Of a stretch of DNA of 64,000 nt, positions 24,411 through 33,024 are shown piece after piece; the stretch's first letter is position 1, and every line of letters starts with the position of its first letter. The notes under the pieces are model-generated. The model saw nothing but the letters and a program-made list of their open reading frames with translations, did not search any database and was not told the origin of the DNA. The DNA is from an uncultured Bacteroidales bacterium (GTDB lineage: Bacteria; Bacteroidota; Bacteroidia; Bacteroidales; UBA932): assembly GCA_946415475.1 (NCBI GenBank), contig CAMKSQ010000003.1, positions 34,964 to 98,963 of the forward strand, read 5' to 3'. The position numbers were made by a program, and so were the translations under genes.

Positions 24411-25511
24411 TTATTTATACAGGTCTATAACGCCTGTTGACTTTCCGTTGGCAAATGCGCCATAGTCGTACCCATTACGCGCATGCTCCGACTCCGGCTC
24501 CCAATAGAATATGCCCTTGAACCAGTCAAAATCCTTTACCCCATCCAGAAGGAACTGCAGGGCAGCTTTGGCTTTGTCCGGCTCACTGGCAGGCATACCA
24601 AATTCCACCAGCATAACCGGCTTGGAATAATCCGTATGCAACTGTTGGAACGATGTCATAGCCGCGTTACAATAGTTATTCCACTCAGGATAGGCCTTTT
24701 TCTTGTCATCCCAATAAGAAGGATAAAGTGACAAGCCTATCATATCGAACTTGGCCCCGCCATTGACAATGAGCGTGTAGAACCATTTGTTCTTACTCAG
24801 GTCCTGGGCATTACTGTGATGCGAAATAACCAAAGCGTTGGGATATACGGACTTAACGGCATCATACCCGGCATTGGCCAACTTAACGAAGCCGGAAACA
24901 TCTTCCTTGGATACAGCCCCCACAGGCAGGCACATGCCCGTATTGGTTTCATTGCCCACTTGTACCCAAGCCACCTCCACTTTGGCATCCTTCAAGGCTT
25001 GCAGCACATCCTTGGTATGCGTGGCCAAGGCTGATGCCATGGCGTCTGCATCCATGTTTTTCCACGCTGCAGGAGGATTCTGCTTGCTGGGGTCTGCCCA
25101 GCTGTCCGAATAATGGAAGTCTATCATGATGGCCAGCCCCAGGGCCTGGGCACGTTTTGCCTTTACAAGGACATCGGCCTTGTTGCACCAGCCTTCCGAC
25201 GGATTTACCCACACACGATAGCGCACCGCATTGGCTCCCAGTTCTTTCATGAGCGCAGTGCATTCTTTCTCGGTACCTGAAGACGTATAAAACTTGTAGT
25301 TTTTCTTTTCCATCTCGGTTACCCAACTGATATCCACCCCCTTGGCGAATGCGGGAACCGTAACGGAAGGCACCTCCGGTGTAACAGGTGTAACCGGCGT
25401 AGCAGGCGTGGGATCCGGTTTAGTAGGTTCCGGAGTAACGGGATCTGTTTTGGCCGCAGGGCCACAGGCAAAAACGGCGAACAAGGCCGCCAGGAGTGCG
25501 TAGTTCTTCAT
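24411..25511 (-). CDS. GH53 endo-beta-1,4-galactanase lipoprotein
   Basis: The N-terminus MKNYALLAALFAVFACG is a lipoprotein signal, followed by a Pro/Thr/Val-rich linker (PEPTKPDPTPATPVTPVTPE) that would hold the enzyme off the membrane. The catalytic domain (residues 55-366) matches GH53: FAKGVDISWVTEMEKK, ANAVRYRVWVNP, acid/base Glu in VGNETNTG and nucleophile Glu in MLVEFGMP. It cuts beta-1,4-galactan side chains of pectin, most likely at the cell surface. No SusC/SusD pair or other CAZyme lies nearby, so it is an orphan enzyme rather than part of a full utilization locus. Confidence 0.93.
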   Translation of the reverse strand: MKNYALLAALFAVFACGPAAKTDPVTPEPTKPDPTPATPVTPVTPEVPSVTVPAFAKGVDISWVTEMEKKNYKFYTSSGTEKECTALMKELGANAVRYRVWVNPSEGWCNKADVLVKAKRAQALGLAIMIDFHYSDSWADPSKQNPPAAWKNMDADAMASALATHTKDVLQALKDAKVEVAWVQVGNETNTGMCLPVGAVSKEDVSGFVKLANAGYDAVKSVYPNALVISHHSNAQDLSKNKWFYTLIVNGGAKFDMIGLSLYPSYWDDKKKAYPEWNNYCNAAMTSFQQLHTDYSKPVMLVEFGMPASEPDKAKAALQFLLDGVKDFDWFKGIFYWEPESEHARNGYDYGAFANGKSTGVIDLYK

Positions 25512-25551
25512 GGCGGCAAGTTAGCAAATAAAAGGGGAAAAACAAAGCCAA

Positions 25552-26199
25552 TCAGCGGTAAAGTTCCCGCAGCACTGCCAGCGAACGCACCTGTATGGCC
25601 GATTCCGTATGGTAGGACAAGTACTGCAACAAGCTCTCGCAGAGGGCGTTCCGCGAGGTTCCCGTCAAAGGGATGAGCATGCTCTCACTAAAGCTCGCCT
25701 GCAAAAAAGGCTTCAGCTCCTGAAGGTGTTCCCGCGCAAACGGGGCGATGTCGTCGAAGGTGGGCCGAAAGCCCAGCGCTCCCGCCAGTTCCAGCAGGAA
25801 ACGGATGTGGAAGTTGGAAAAATCGGCCTCCAGCGCATTGAGCGTTAGGATGGAGCCGACACACCATTCGTACAGTCCTTCCTCGAAGACGCCCTCCCGG
25901 ACGGTGCGGAACAGCACCTCCGACAGGAACAGCGTCATCGTATTTTTGTGAAGGTTACCCCGAATGCCGGACAAGCCATCCTTAAGCAGGATATTCCGCA
26001 GGCTCCAAAGGGTAGATTTGGGATTCTCCACCACATCGGCCTCTAAAATATTCAGCGGCAGGAAAAGGCTCATGGCCGATTTTTTCCCGGGCCGGACCAT
26101 GAACCCGCGCCGGCCGTACTCACGCGAAAGGGTGTGGACCACAAGCGCGTTCTCCCCCACCTTGGTGGTGGCCAGTACAACCAGTTCTACGGTGTTCAC
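25552..26199 (-). CDS. recO: DNA repair protein RecO
   Basis: This 215-residue protein has the N-terminal OB-fold (VELVVLATTKVGENALVVHTLSREYGRRGFMVRPGKK) and the helical C-terminal region (FHIRFLLELAGALGFRPTFDD). RecO works with RecR to load RecA onto SSB-coated DNA. It is somewhat shorter than many homologues (about 240 aa). Translation appears to start at GTG (26197-26199), 4 bp after the rdgB stop, so rdgB and recO form a pair. Confidence 0.88.
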   Translation of the reverse strand: MNTVELVVLATTKVGENALVVHTLSREYGRRGFMVRPGKKSAMSLFLPLNILEADVVENPKSTLWSLRNILLKDGLSGIRGNLHKNTMTLFLSEVLFRTVREGVFEEGLYEWCVGSILTLNALEADFSNFHIRFLLELAGALGFRPTFDDIAPFAREHLQELKPFLQASFSESMLIPLTGTSRNALCESLLQYLSYHTESAIQVRSLAVLRELYR

Positions 26200-26203
26200 G
26201 CCC

Positions 26204-26824
26204 TTAGTTCCTCAGGAAGTCCGCCATGGCGCGAAGGGCCTTGCTGCGGTGCGAGATGGCGTTTTTCACTTTGTCGCCCAGTTCCGCGTTGGTTTGCGTG
26301 TAGCCCTCCGGAACAAAGATGGGATCATAGCCAAAACCGCCCTTTCCATGCTTTTCCGTGGCGATATGGCCTTCCATCACGCCGTCAAAGAAGTGATGCA
26401 CGCCGCCCACAATCAGGGTCACGGACGTGCGGAAGCGGGCGCTGCGGCCGGCTTTTGCCGTACTGATGCCGTTGGTGCGGGCCATGGCGGCCTCTTTCTC
26501 GCGGCGGGCCATCTCACTCAGGAGTTTGTCCATGTTGGCGTTGGCGTCGCGCTCCGGACCGGCGTAGCGGGCCGTTTCCACGCCCGGAGCACCGCCCAGG
26601 ATATCTACCTCCAGGCCGGAATCGTCGGCAAAACAATCCAGCCCGGTCTTTTTATAAATATAGTCGGCCTTTTGTTGGGAGTTGGCGCGTAACGTGGTTC
26701 CCGTTTCCGGGATTTCTTCTGTGATTCCTACTTCTGCGGGGGTAACGAGCTCAAATCCCTCGCCCAGAATGGCGGCTGCTTCCTGGAGTTTACCAGGGTT
26801 GCCCGTTGCAAATACAATCTTCAT
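26204..26824 (-). CDS. rdgB: XTP/dITP diphosphatase (RdgB/HAM1 family)
   Basis: The 206-residue protein carries the HAM1 signatures TGNPGKLQEAAAIL, FADDSGLEVDILGGAPGVETARYAG, and GFGYDPIFVPEGY. It hydrolyses deaminated purine nucleotides (XTP, dITP, ITP) to monophosphates, keeping them out of DNA. A minus-strand -7 box TAACTTTG lies about 20 nt upstream. Together with the plus-strand box of the S41 gene it forms CAAAGTTA...TAACTTTG, a symmetric divergent promoter. Confidence 0.95.
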   Translation of the reverse strand: MKIVFATGNPGKLQEAAAILGEGFELVTPAEVGITEEIPETGTTLRANSQQKADYIYKKTGLDCFADDSGLEVDILGGAPGVETARYAGPERDANANMDKLLSEMARREKEAAMARTNGISTAKAGRSARFRTSVTLIVGGVHHFFDGVMEGHIATEKHGKGGFGYDPIFVPEGYTQTNAELGDKVKNAISHRSKALRAMADFLRN

Positions 26825-26845
26825 AATACATACTAATTAACCGCC

Positions 26846-26875
26846 GCAAAGTTAGCACATTTTTTGTTAACTTTG
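26846..26875. promoter_or_regulatory. Symmetric divergent promoter region, rdgB / S41 protease
   Basis: CAAAGTTA (the minus-strand -7 box) and TAACTTTG (the plus-strand box, 26868-26875) are perfect inverted copies about 14 nt apart. The plus-strand box is 7 nt from the S41 ATG, suggesting a leaderless or nearly leaderless transcript. Confidence 0.6.
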
Positions 26876-26882
26876 CGCTGTC

Positions 26883-28508
26883 ATGAAACGAATCGTACTG
26901 TTTTTCACCGCCATTGCGGTCTTTTCTGTGGGCGCAAATGCGCAATCTAAGGACTTCTCCCTGGGAAAATGGGTGGAAGTGAACAACGCCATTTTAAAAG
27001 AACTGAACCGTTCCTATGTGGACTCGCTGCAAGTGAGCCGCATCGAGCGCGCCGGCATCAACGCCATGCTGGAGGCGCTGGATCCTTATACCTTATATAT
27101 ACCGGAAGAGGAGCAGGAAGACTTCCAAATGATGCTCAACAGCGCCTACGGCGGCGTTGGGGCCATCATTTACAAGCCGGACCTGCAAGGGAACGTGATC
27201 ATCAACGAGCCCTACGAAGGCTCCCCTGCCGCCCTGGCGGGGCTTCGCTGCGGGGATGAGGTGATGGCGATCGACGGGCAATCCGCCGTCGGGCTCACCA
27301 GTGCCGAATGCAGCGAAAAGATGCGCGGCAAGCCGGGCACTACGGTAGTGCTCACTGTCAAGAAGTTACGCGCTGGAGAAAGTTGGAAGGCCGGCGACGT
27401 GCTGGAGGTTCCGGTGGTGCGGAAGCGCATCGTCCTGCCGTCCATGGAATACGCCGGCATGCTCAACGAGGCCGATGGCTACATCTACCTGAGTAAATTC
27501 ACGGAAGGCGTAGGACAGGACATCCGCGACGCCTACAAAAAGCTGAAAGCCCAAGGGATGCAGCGCCTGGTGCTGGACCTTCGCGGCAACGGCGGCGGCA
27601 TCATGGGCGAGGCCGTGAACATCGTCTCGCTCTTCATTCCCAAAGGCTCGGTGGTGGTGAGCGCCAAAGGCAAAGCCTCCACAGAACAGGTGTACAAGAC
27701 CACCACGGACGCCATCGACACGGAAATTCCCATTGTCGTTTTGGTCGATAATGCCTCGGCTTCGGCCTCGGAGATTGTCTCCGGCGCCCTGCAGGACTAT
27801 GACCGCGCCACCATCATCGGCACGCGTACGTACGGGAAGGGCCTGGTGCAGAGCATCCGTCCCCTGCCCTACGACGGCCAGCTCAAGCTCACTACGGCCA
27901 AATATTATACGCCTTCGGGTCGATGCGTGCAGGCTATCGACTACTCGCACCGCAACGAGGACGGATCCGTGGGCCACATCCCCGACTCGCTCACGCACGC
28001 CTTCACCACCGCCCACGGGCGCACCGTACGCGACGGCGGCGGCATCACCCCGGATTTCATCGTGAAGCCGCACAAATACTCCCGTCTCTCCTATTCCCTG
28101 GTGTATAGTGGCGTCATTGAACAGTATGCGCTGGACTATGTGCGGGCGCACGAGAGCATTCCCGCCCTGGAGGACTTCCATTTCGCTGATTATGAAGAGT
28201 TTATTACCTTTGCCAAGGACAAGGAGTTCGACTACCGTTCCTCGGCCCGGGCCCTGTTTGACGAGATGAAAAAGTCGCTGGCGGAAGATGGCCTCACGGA
28301 AGCTCTTTCCGGCGAACTCGACGCCCTGCAAAAATCCCTGGAAATGGACAAGGAAACCTTCCTGCGCCTGAAGAAGGATGAGATTGTCCCGTTTATCGAA
28401 GAGGAAATTGTCGTGCGCTACTACTTCCAGCAGGCCGGCATCCAGGTCCGCCTCCGTTACGACGACCAGCTGCGCGAGGCCCTGAAACAGCCCGCCATCA
28501 GCTGGTAA
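26883..28508 (+). CDS. S41 family C-terminal processing peptidase with PDZ domain
   Basis: The 541-residue protein has a signal peptide (MKRIVLFFTAIAVFSVGANAQ), a PDZ domain (about residues 85-165; GSPAALAGLRCGDEVMAIDGQ) and the S41 protease core with the catalytic Ser in VDNASASASEIVSGALQD and Lys in GTRTYGKGLVQS. CtpA-like enzymes trim or degrade periplasmic and lipoprotein substrates from the C-terminus. The C-terminal 150 residues form a helical extension usual in Bacteroidota homologues. It is divergent from rdgB, with a very short leader. Confidence 0.92.
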   Translation: MKRIVLFFTAIAVFSVGANAQSKDFSLGKWVEVNNAILKELNRSYVDSLQVSRIERAGINAMLEALDPYTLYIPEEEQEDFQMMLNSAYGGVGAIIYKPDLQGNVIINEPYEGSPAALAGLRCGDEVMAIDGQSAVGLTSAECSEKMRGKPGTTVVLTVKKLRAGESWKAGDVLEVPVVRKRIVLPSMEYAGMLNEADGYIYLSKFTEGVGQDIRDAYKKLKAQGMQRLVLDLRGNGGGIMGEAVNIVSLFIPKGSVVVSAKGKASTEQVYKTTTDAIDTEIPIVVLVDNASASASEIVSGALQDYDRATIIGTRTYGKGLVQSIRPLPYDGQLKLTTAKYYTPSGRCVQAIDYSHRNEDGSVGHIPDSLTHAFTTAHGRTVRDGGGITPDFIVKPHKYSRLSYSLVYSGVIEQYALDYVRAHESIPALEDFHFADYEEFITFAKDKEFDYRSSARALFDEMKKSLAEDGLTEALSGELDALQKSLEMDKETFLRLKKDEIVPFIEEEIVVRYYFQQAGIQVRLRYDDQLREALKQPAISW

Positions 28509-28597
28509 GCGCTGCGGCCAGGCTACAGGCTCGGTACCCTTCGCCAAGAGCACACCGGCCAGTGTCTGTGCTCCCGATAGGCGCAGCGCCCCTCCCT

Positions 28598-28734
28598 GGC
28601 CGCAATTACAAAAAATCGCGTTCCTACACCCTTCCAGCTGTAAACGTGGCAACGATTTCGGCCGATAGGGCCCTTCCCCCGGCCGCGATTGCAAAATATG
28701 GGCACTACAGCCCCCTCCAGTTGTAAACGCGGCT
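28598..28734. repeat. Composite of two 52-bp repeats abutting the RAYT gene
   Basis: Read on the minus strand this is AGCCGCGTTTACA...AATCGCGGC, a spacer containing GGGCCCTATCGGCCGAAATCG, and a second GCCACGTTTACA...TAATTGCGGC copy. It is the same 137-bp composite as at 30577-30711 and 34231-34366, but inverted. Its end overlaps the TAG stop codon of the RAYT-type gene. Confidence 0.85.
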
Positions 28735-29650
28735 AAGGGATAATCAGACAGCGGCGGATTTGGTGCTCGGGGAGGTGGAATTCATTGGAGAGCTGCCGGG
28801 CAATGCGTTGCTTCTGGGTGGCGGTAAGCTGGTAAACGGACTGCACGCCATAGCCGGGCAGGATATCGTGATCAATGAGGTGACACACATCCAGGTCCTG
28901 CATGCGGCCATGTTTGAAATTGCGCCCGGACTCGTTTTTAAGCAGTTGGGCAATCGTGTTTTCATCGACCTGTTCCACATCCCGCAGGGTAATGGGCGGT
29001 CCGGTCTGGTCCTGCTGTTGCTCTTTGGCCCAACTCTCATCCGTAAGCCGGTTCATCTGGTACAGATAGTTGCGCGGCGTAACATAGTACTGTTCCACCT
29101 TCCTGATTTCCATGAAAGAACGCCGGAGGAATACTCCCTGGGCCGTCATCTGGTACTCGTCGGGGAATTCCGAGAAGCGCGGCAGGAAACTGGCAATCTC
29201 ATCCCGGGTCCAGTTGGCGGCCACTTCATGCTCCATTCCCAAATCATCGGCAAACTGCTCGCGGACAGAGCAATACGGATATCCAAACGACGTAGCGGCC
29301 GCACAATGGTGCAGGCCATTCCGCAAAATGTAATTGAACACTACCAGCTGGTGATAAAACCCGTCCACTTTGGAGATGAAGGTGTATTTTTCTCCAAATC
29401 GACCCCTTCTTCCATATTTCGTATTGAACCATTTGGTATAGGACATCCGGACTTGCCCGGCAAATCGGGAGGGCTGGGCTGTTAGCACGTTCATGTGCAC
29501 GTGGGTGGACATGTCCGCTTCACATTCCACTTCGGTTTCCATTGCGTAACCCCGCAGCGCCAGCAGGTTCACGAACATCCCGTGATCCTCCGCGTCCCTG
29601 AACAGAACCTCGTCGTGTGAGGTAAAGCATAGATGATACGACTCTTTCAT
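28733..29650 (-). CDS. REP-associated tyrosine transposase-like protein (RAYT, TnpA_REP/Y1 family)
   Basis: The 305-residue protein has the Y1/HUH nuclease hallmarks: the metal-binding HxH as HVH in STHVHMNVL (about residue 50) and the downstream helix VVFNYILRNGLHH, which carries the candidate catalytic Tyr. It starts YHLCFTSHDEVLF and contains YTKWFNTKYGRRGRFGEKY, as in RAYTs. Such proteins are single-copy, domesticated relatives of IS200/IS605 transposases that mobilise REP-type palindromes. The C-terminal third (residues 180-305) has an HTH-like region. Copies of a 52-bp palindromic-ended repeat lie at its 3' end and at three more loci within 6 kb, which makes them the likely substrate. 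Confidence 0.8.
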   Translation of the reverse strand: MKESYHLCFTSHDEVLFRDAEDHGMFVNLLALRGYAMETEVECEADMSTHVHMNVLTAQPSRFAGQVRMSYTKWFNTKYGRRGRFGEKYTFISKVDGFYHQLVVFNYILRNGLHHCAAATSFGYPYCSVREQFADDLGMEHEVAANWTRDEIASFLPRFSEFPDEYQMTAQGVFLRRSFMEIRKVEQYYVTPRNYLYQMNRLTDESWAKEQQQDQTGPPITLRDVEQVDENTIAQLLKNESGRNFKHGRMQDLDVCHLIDHDILPGYGVQSVYQLTATQKQRIARQLSNEFHLPEHQIRRCLIIP

Positions 29651-29686
29651 GTCGCCAAGATACGTCCGGGAATCGGCAGAACCAAG

Positions 29687-29740
29687 AATCGGTTGAAAGA
29701 AAGTGTTGTTTCACATGTTTTTTTGCTGTTTCAACCGATT
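29687..29740 (-). promoter_or_regulatory. 12-bp perfect inverted repeat upstream of the RAYT gene
   Basis: AATCGGTTGAAA (29687-29698) and TTTCAACCGATT (29729-29740) lie 37-90 nt before the ATG. The 30-nt loop contains an A/T tract. It may be an operator or a leader hairpin limiting transposase expression; no consensus promoter was found. Confidence 0.45.
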
Positions 29741-29816
29741 TGCCACCCGCCATTTTGTCAGTTTTTCCCGGAAGGCCCTTATTTTGCTATAAGGCGGAAA
29801 ACAGATTTTTAGAAAA

Positions 29817-30569
29817 ATGGGTGTTACAAAATGGATAACGGGCGTGCTGGGATGGGCCTATTTTGGTCCCCTGGGCGGCCTGATCGGCTTCTTGCTGGGA
29901 AGCGCAATTGAACAATATATAGATGTCTCCCACCAACTGCCTGGCGGAGATGCGCCTGCTGGTGGCCAGCGTGCCTATTCTGCTACAGAGCAACGGAACA
30001 GCTTTTTTGTGAGTCTGCTGGTGCTGTCATCGGCAGTAATTAAGGCCGATGGCAAAATCCACCCGGCAGAACTGAACTGCGTGCGGGACTTCTTCCGCCA
30101 CAATTTCGGGGAAGATGCGGCTGTCCAGGCCATGCAGATGCTGGAGCAGCTAAATGCCAGAGAGGTGAACATCTACCAGGTGGGCGACCAGATTGCCGCC
30201 AATATGAACTATTCCCAACGGCTGCAATTGTTCCACTATCTGGTCCAGATTGCCACGGCCGACGGGACTTTCTCCAAATCGGAGAAAAGCGTTCTGGAGG
30301 CCATTGGAACGGTGATTCGGCTAGGAGGCTCCGATGTGAACTCCGTCATTGCCATGTTCTACAAGGATACGGAATCGGCCTACGCTGTGCTGGGCGTGTC
30401 TCCCACTGCCAGCAATGACGAAGTTCGGGCGGCCTACCGTCGCATGGCAATGAAAAACCATCCGGACAAAGTGGCCACACTGGGACCGGATGTCCAGAAA
30501 GCCGCCGCGGAGAAATTCCGCCAGGTTCAGGAGGCCTACGAGGCCATCAAGAAAGAGCGCGGGCTATAA
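29817..30569 (+). CDS. DjlA-like protein: TerB domain plus C-terminal J-domain
   Basis: The 250-residue protein starts with a glycine-rich hydrophobic segment (WITGVLGWAYFGPLGGLIGFLLGSAIEQYID), probably a membrane anchor. It has a TerB-like helical domain (about residues 60-175; LSSAVIKADGKIHPAELNCVRDFF) and a C-terminal J-domain (SAYAVLGVSPTASNDEVRAAYRRMAMKNHPDKV) with the HPD motif that stimulates DnaK. This is the DjlA architecture, a membrane-bound co-chaperone. It is divergent from the RAYT gene and followed by a repeat composite. Confidence 0.88.
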   Translation: MGVTKWITGVLGWAYFGPLGGLIGFLLGSAIEQYIDVSHQLPGGDAPAGGQRAYSATEQRNSFFVSLLVLSSAVIKADGKIHPAELNCVRDFFRHNFGEDAAVQAMQMLEQLNAREVNIYQVGDQIAANMNYSQRLQLFHYLVQIATADGTFSKSEKSVLEAIGTVIRLGGSDVNSVIAMFYKDTESAYAVLGVSPTASNDEVRAAYRRMAMKNHPDKVATLGPDVQKAAAEKFRQVQEAYEAIKKERGL

Positions 30570-30576
30570 AGGCCCG

Positions 30577-30712
30577 GCCGCGTTTACAGCCAGAAGGGGC
30601 TGTAGGGCCGATATTTTGTAATCGCGGCTGGGAAAACGGCCCTATCGGCCGAAATCGCTGCCACGTTTACAGCTGGAAGGGTGTAGGAGCGCGATTTTTT
30701 GTAATCGCGGCC
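30577..30712. repeat. Composite of two 52-bp GCCGCGTTTACA repeats
   Basis: One unit spans about 30577-30629 and a second about 30659-30711. They are separated by the spacer GGGAAAACGGCCCTATCGGC and a few bases. The whole composite is nearly identical to 34231-34366. Confidence 0.88.
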
Positions 30713-30719
30713 GGAAGGG

Positions 30720-31961
30720 CTAGGTCCAGATGTAGACTTTGTCGCCGCGGCGGGGATGGACGGGGCCGGCGGGAACGGCCACGGAGCAGCGCCTGCCCTG
30801 GGGGCAGACCTCCGCGGGCTCCAGGTCCACGCGCAGGTCCTCTGCCACCACTTCCAGCGCGCCGGTGGTGCTGCCAATAAACAGCAGCGTGTCTCCGCGA
30901 TGCAGCGGGGTGGCGTCCACCTGGATTTCCACCACATTGATCTTGGCGAACCAGTTGGTTACTTTGCCAATGTAAATCTTGGTCCTGGTAGCCTGGGAGC
31001 CATATTTTGCGCTCCATTCGCCCATGCGGGCCCCCAGGTAGTAGCCGTCCCAGAAGCCCCGGTTGAAGACCGTGGCCAGGCGCTCCTTCAGACGGGTGCC
31101 CAATTCCGGGGTATAGCTGCCCTCCGCCACGGCATCGGCGGCTTCCCGGTAGCACTGGGCGGTGACTTGCACGTAATCCGCACTCCGGGCACGGCCCTCA
31201 ATCTTGAACACTTTTACGCCCGCTTCCACAAATTTGTCCAGAAAGTCTATAGTACACAGGTCCTTGGGGGACATGAGGTATTTGTTGTCCACGTGGATCT
31301 CGTTTCCGGTCTCGTAGTCGGTGAGGAGATACCCCCTGCGGCACACCTGCAGGCAGGCGCCCCGGTTGGCACTGGCACCATAGGCATCCAGCGACAGGTA
31401 GCACTTCCCGGAAACGGCCATGCAGAAGGCCCCGTGGGCGAACATTTCTATGCGGACGAGCGCTCCGGACGGGCCCGTAATCTCCTCAGCGACAATGGCT
31501 TCATGAATGGCCTTCACCTGCTCCAGGGTGAGTTCCCGCGCCAGCACTACTACATCCGCAAACTGGGCGTAAAAGCGGAGTGCCTCAATGTTGGAGATGC
31601 TCAGCTGGGTGGAAATATGCACCTCCAGGCCAATCCGGCGGCAATACAGAATGGCCGCCATATCCGAGGCGATGATGGCATCCACGCCCACCGCCTTGGC
31701 GGCGTCCAGGGTGTCGTACGCCGCTTGCAAGTCTTCCTCGTACAGGGTGATATTCAGGGTCATATAGGCTTTGACGCCGTTTTCCCGGCAAAGGCGCATG
31801 ATCTCCGGAAGGTCCTCCCGGGTGAAGTTGCCGGCCGAATGCGAGCGCATGTTCAGGTGGCCAATCCCAAAGTACACGGAGTTGGCACCGCCCTGAATGG
31901 CCGCATGCAGGCAGTCGAACCCGCCGGCAGGGGCCATAATTTCCAATTCTTTTTTCTGCAT
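30720..31961 (-). CDS. U32 family peptidase-like protein (TrhP/YegQ-like)
   Basis: I choose ATG 31961 (MQKKELEIMAPAGGF); the tracked start at 31970 overlaps the -7 box. The protein (413 aa) has the U32 signature region: APAGGFDCLHAAIQGGANSVYFG, then IEMFAHGAFCMAVSGKCYLS and NRGACLQVCRRGYLL. The cysteines CMAVSGKC and GACLQVC fit an iron-sulfur or metal site. Several U32 proteins (TrhP/RlhA) are now linked to prephenate-dependent hydroxylation of tRNA or rRNA rather than proteolysis. The C-terminal part (residues 330-413) is a beta-barrel extension. The promoter box TACCTTTG (31968-31975) is 6 nt from the ATG. Confidence 0.88.
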   Translation of the reverse strand: MQKKELEIMAPAGGFDCLHAAIQGGANSVYFGIGHLNMRSHSAGNFTREDLPEIMRLCRENGVKAYMTLNITLYEEDLQAAYDTLDAAKAVGVDAIIASDMAAILYCRRIGLEVHISTQLSISNIEALRFYAQFADVVVLARELTLEQVKAIHEAIVAEEITGPSGALVRIEMFAHGAFCMAVSGKCYLSLDAYGASANRGACLQVCRRGYLLTDYETGNEIHVDNKYLMSPKDLCTIDFLDKFVEAGVKVFKIEGRARSADYVQVTAQCYREAADAVAEGSYTPELGTRLKERLATVFNRGFWDGYYLGARMGEWSAKYGSQATRTKIYIGKVTNWFAKINVVEIQVDATPLHRGDTLLFIGSTTGALEVVAEDLRVDLEPAEVCPQGRRCSVAVPAGPVHPRRGDKVYIWT

Positions 31962-31967
31962 AACGTA

Positions 31968-31996
31968 CAAAGGTACGCATTAAATTGCTATCTTTG
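31968..31996. promoter_or_regulatory. Divergent -7 boxes for the U32 and porin genes
   Basis: On the minus strand TACCTTTG (31968-31975) serves the U32 gene with essentially no leader. On the plus strand TATCTTTG (31989-31996) serves the porin gene 20 nt downstream. The two boxes are 13 nt apart, so transcription starts could interfere. Confidence 0.6.
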
Positions 31997-32016
31997 CGTT
32001 CGCTAACCACAAAACT

Positions 32017-33024
32017 TTGATGAGAAAAACCTTCCTTATTATAATGTGCCTGCTGATGACAAGCGTGCTTGCATCGGCCCAGGTAGATTATGCTGCTATT
32101 GAGGCCAGGGGCGCGTTTGTCGTGAATCAAGGGAAACCGGGCGTCAGCGCAGATTTCCTGAATGTCCAGGTAATGGGGCACATTGGCCCGTCTCTGCGTT
32201 TCCGTTTCCGCCACAGGCTTACCAAACCCATTTACGACGCCAAAAACCCGCTCAACGGCACGGACATTATTTCCCTCACCTGGGACATTTCGCCCAAATG
32301 GAGCATTTCCGGGGGCAAGCTGCCCATCTTTATTGGCGGGTACGAGTGGGATGACGCCCCTATCGACGTATATTATTACAGCGGCTTCTGCAACGGCATC
32401 CAGCAGGTGTATGGCCTGGGCGGCTCGGTGTTTTTCCGTCCCAAGGAAGGCCAGGAGCTGGAGCTGCAGGTAACGCATTCTCCGCTACATGGCGGCAATC
32501 TGACGCGCTTTAATGTGGGCCTATGCTGGAGCGGTAGCTTCTTCCCCTGGTGGGAAACCAAGTGGAGCGTGAACTGGATTGACGATTATTACCATCACAT
32601 GATGGGCTATCTGGCTTTGGGCAACCGTTTCCAGATGGGCTCGGTGGTGGCCCTGGAGCTGGATTTGATGTACCGCCGCTGCCTTACACAGAAAAAGGCG
32701 CAGTTCGACGGTACCGTCATCGCCAAGATGGACTTCCGGATCAACGACAAATGGAATCTCTTCATCAAGGGATCCTATGACGAGAATGACCAGAATGTGG
32801 ACGATGAAGGCAATCCCTTCGACATGACCCTTCCTCCCGGCGCCTATTATTGGGTTGCCGGCGGAGGTATGGAATTTTTCCCGCTCGGAAACAGCGACCT
32901 CCGCATCCATGCCGTGGCCTGGACGGAGAGCGCCTCCAAGAAGGTGAGCGCATCTGTCGGCCTTACCTATTACTTTGATTTTGTGAAGATTATCAACAAA
33001 TACCATAAGCGCAAAGCGTCATGA
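32017..33024 (+). CDS. Outer-membrane porin-like beta-barrel protein
   Basis: The 335-residue protein has a signal peptide (MRKTFLIIMCLLMTSVLASAQ) and alternating amphipathic strands ending in an aromatic-rich C-terminus (VSASVGLTYYFDFVK), typical of outer-membrane barrels. Segments such as LRFRFRHRLTKPIYDA, WDISPKWSISGGKLPIFIGGYEWD and IDVYYYSGF resemble phosphate-selective porin O/P-type proteins of Bacteroidota. Substrate is unknown. The stop codon overlaps the start of the next gene (ATGA at 33021-33024), so the two are translationally coupled, which suggests uptake of the same solute across both membranes. Confidence 0.75.
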   Translation: MMRKTFLIIMCLLMTSVLASAQVDYAAIEARGAFVVNQGKPGVSADFLNVQVMGHIGPSLRFRFRHRLTKPIYDAKNPLNGTDIISLTWDISPKWSISGGKLPIFIGGYEWDDAPIDVYYYSGFCNGIQQVYGLGGSVFFRPKEGQELELQVTHSPLHGGNLTRFNVGLCWSGSFFPWWETKWSVNWIDDYYHHMMGYLALGNRFQMGSVVALELDLMYRRCLTQKKAQFDGTVIAKMDFRINDKWNLFIKGSYDENDQNVDDEGNPFDMTLPPGAYYWVAGGGMEFFPLGNSDLRIHAVAWTESASKKVSASVGLTYYFDFVKIINKYHKRKAS

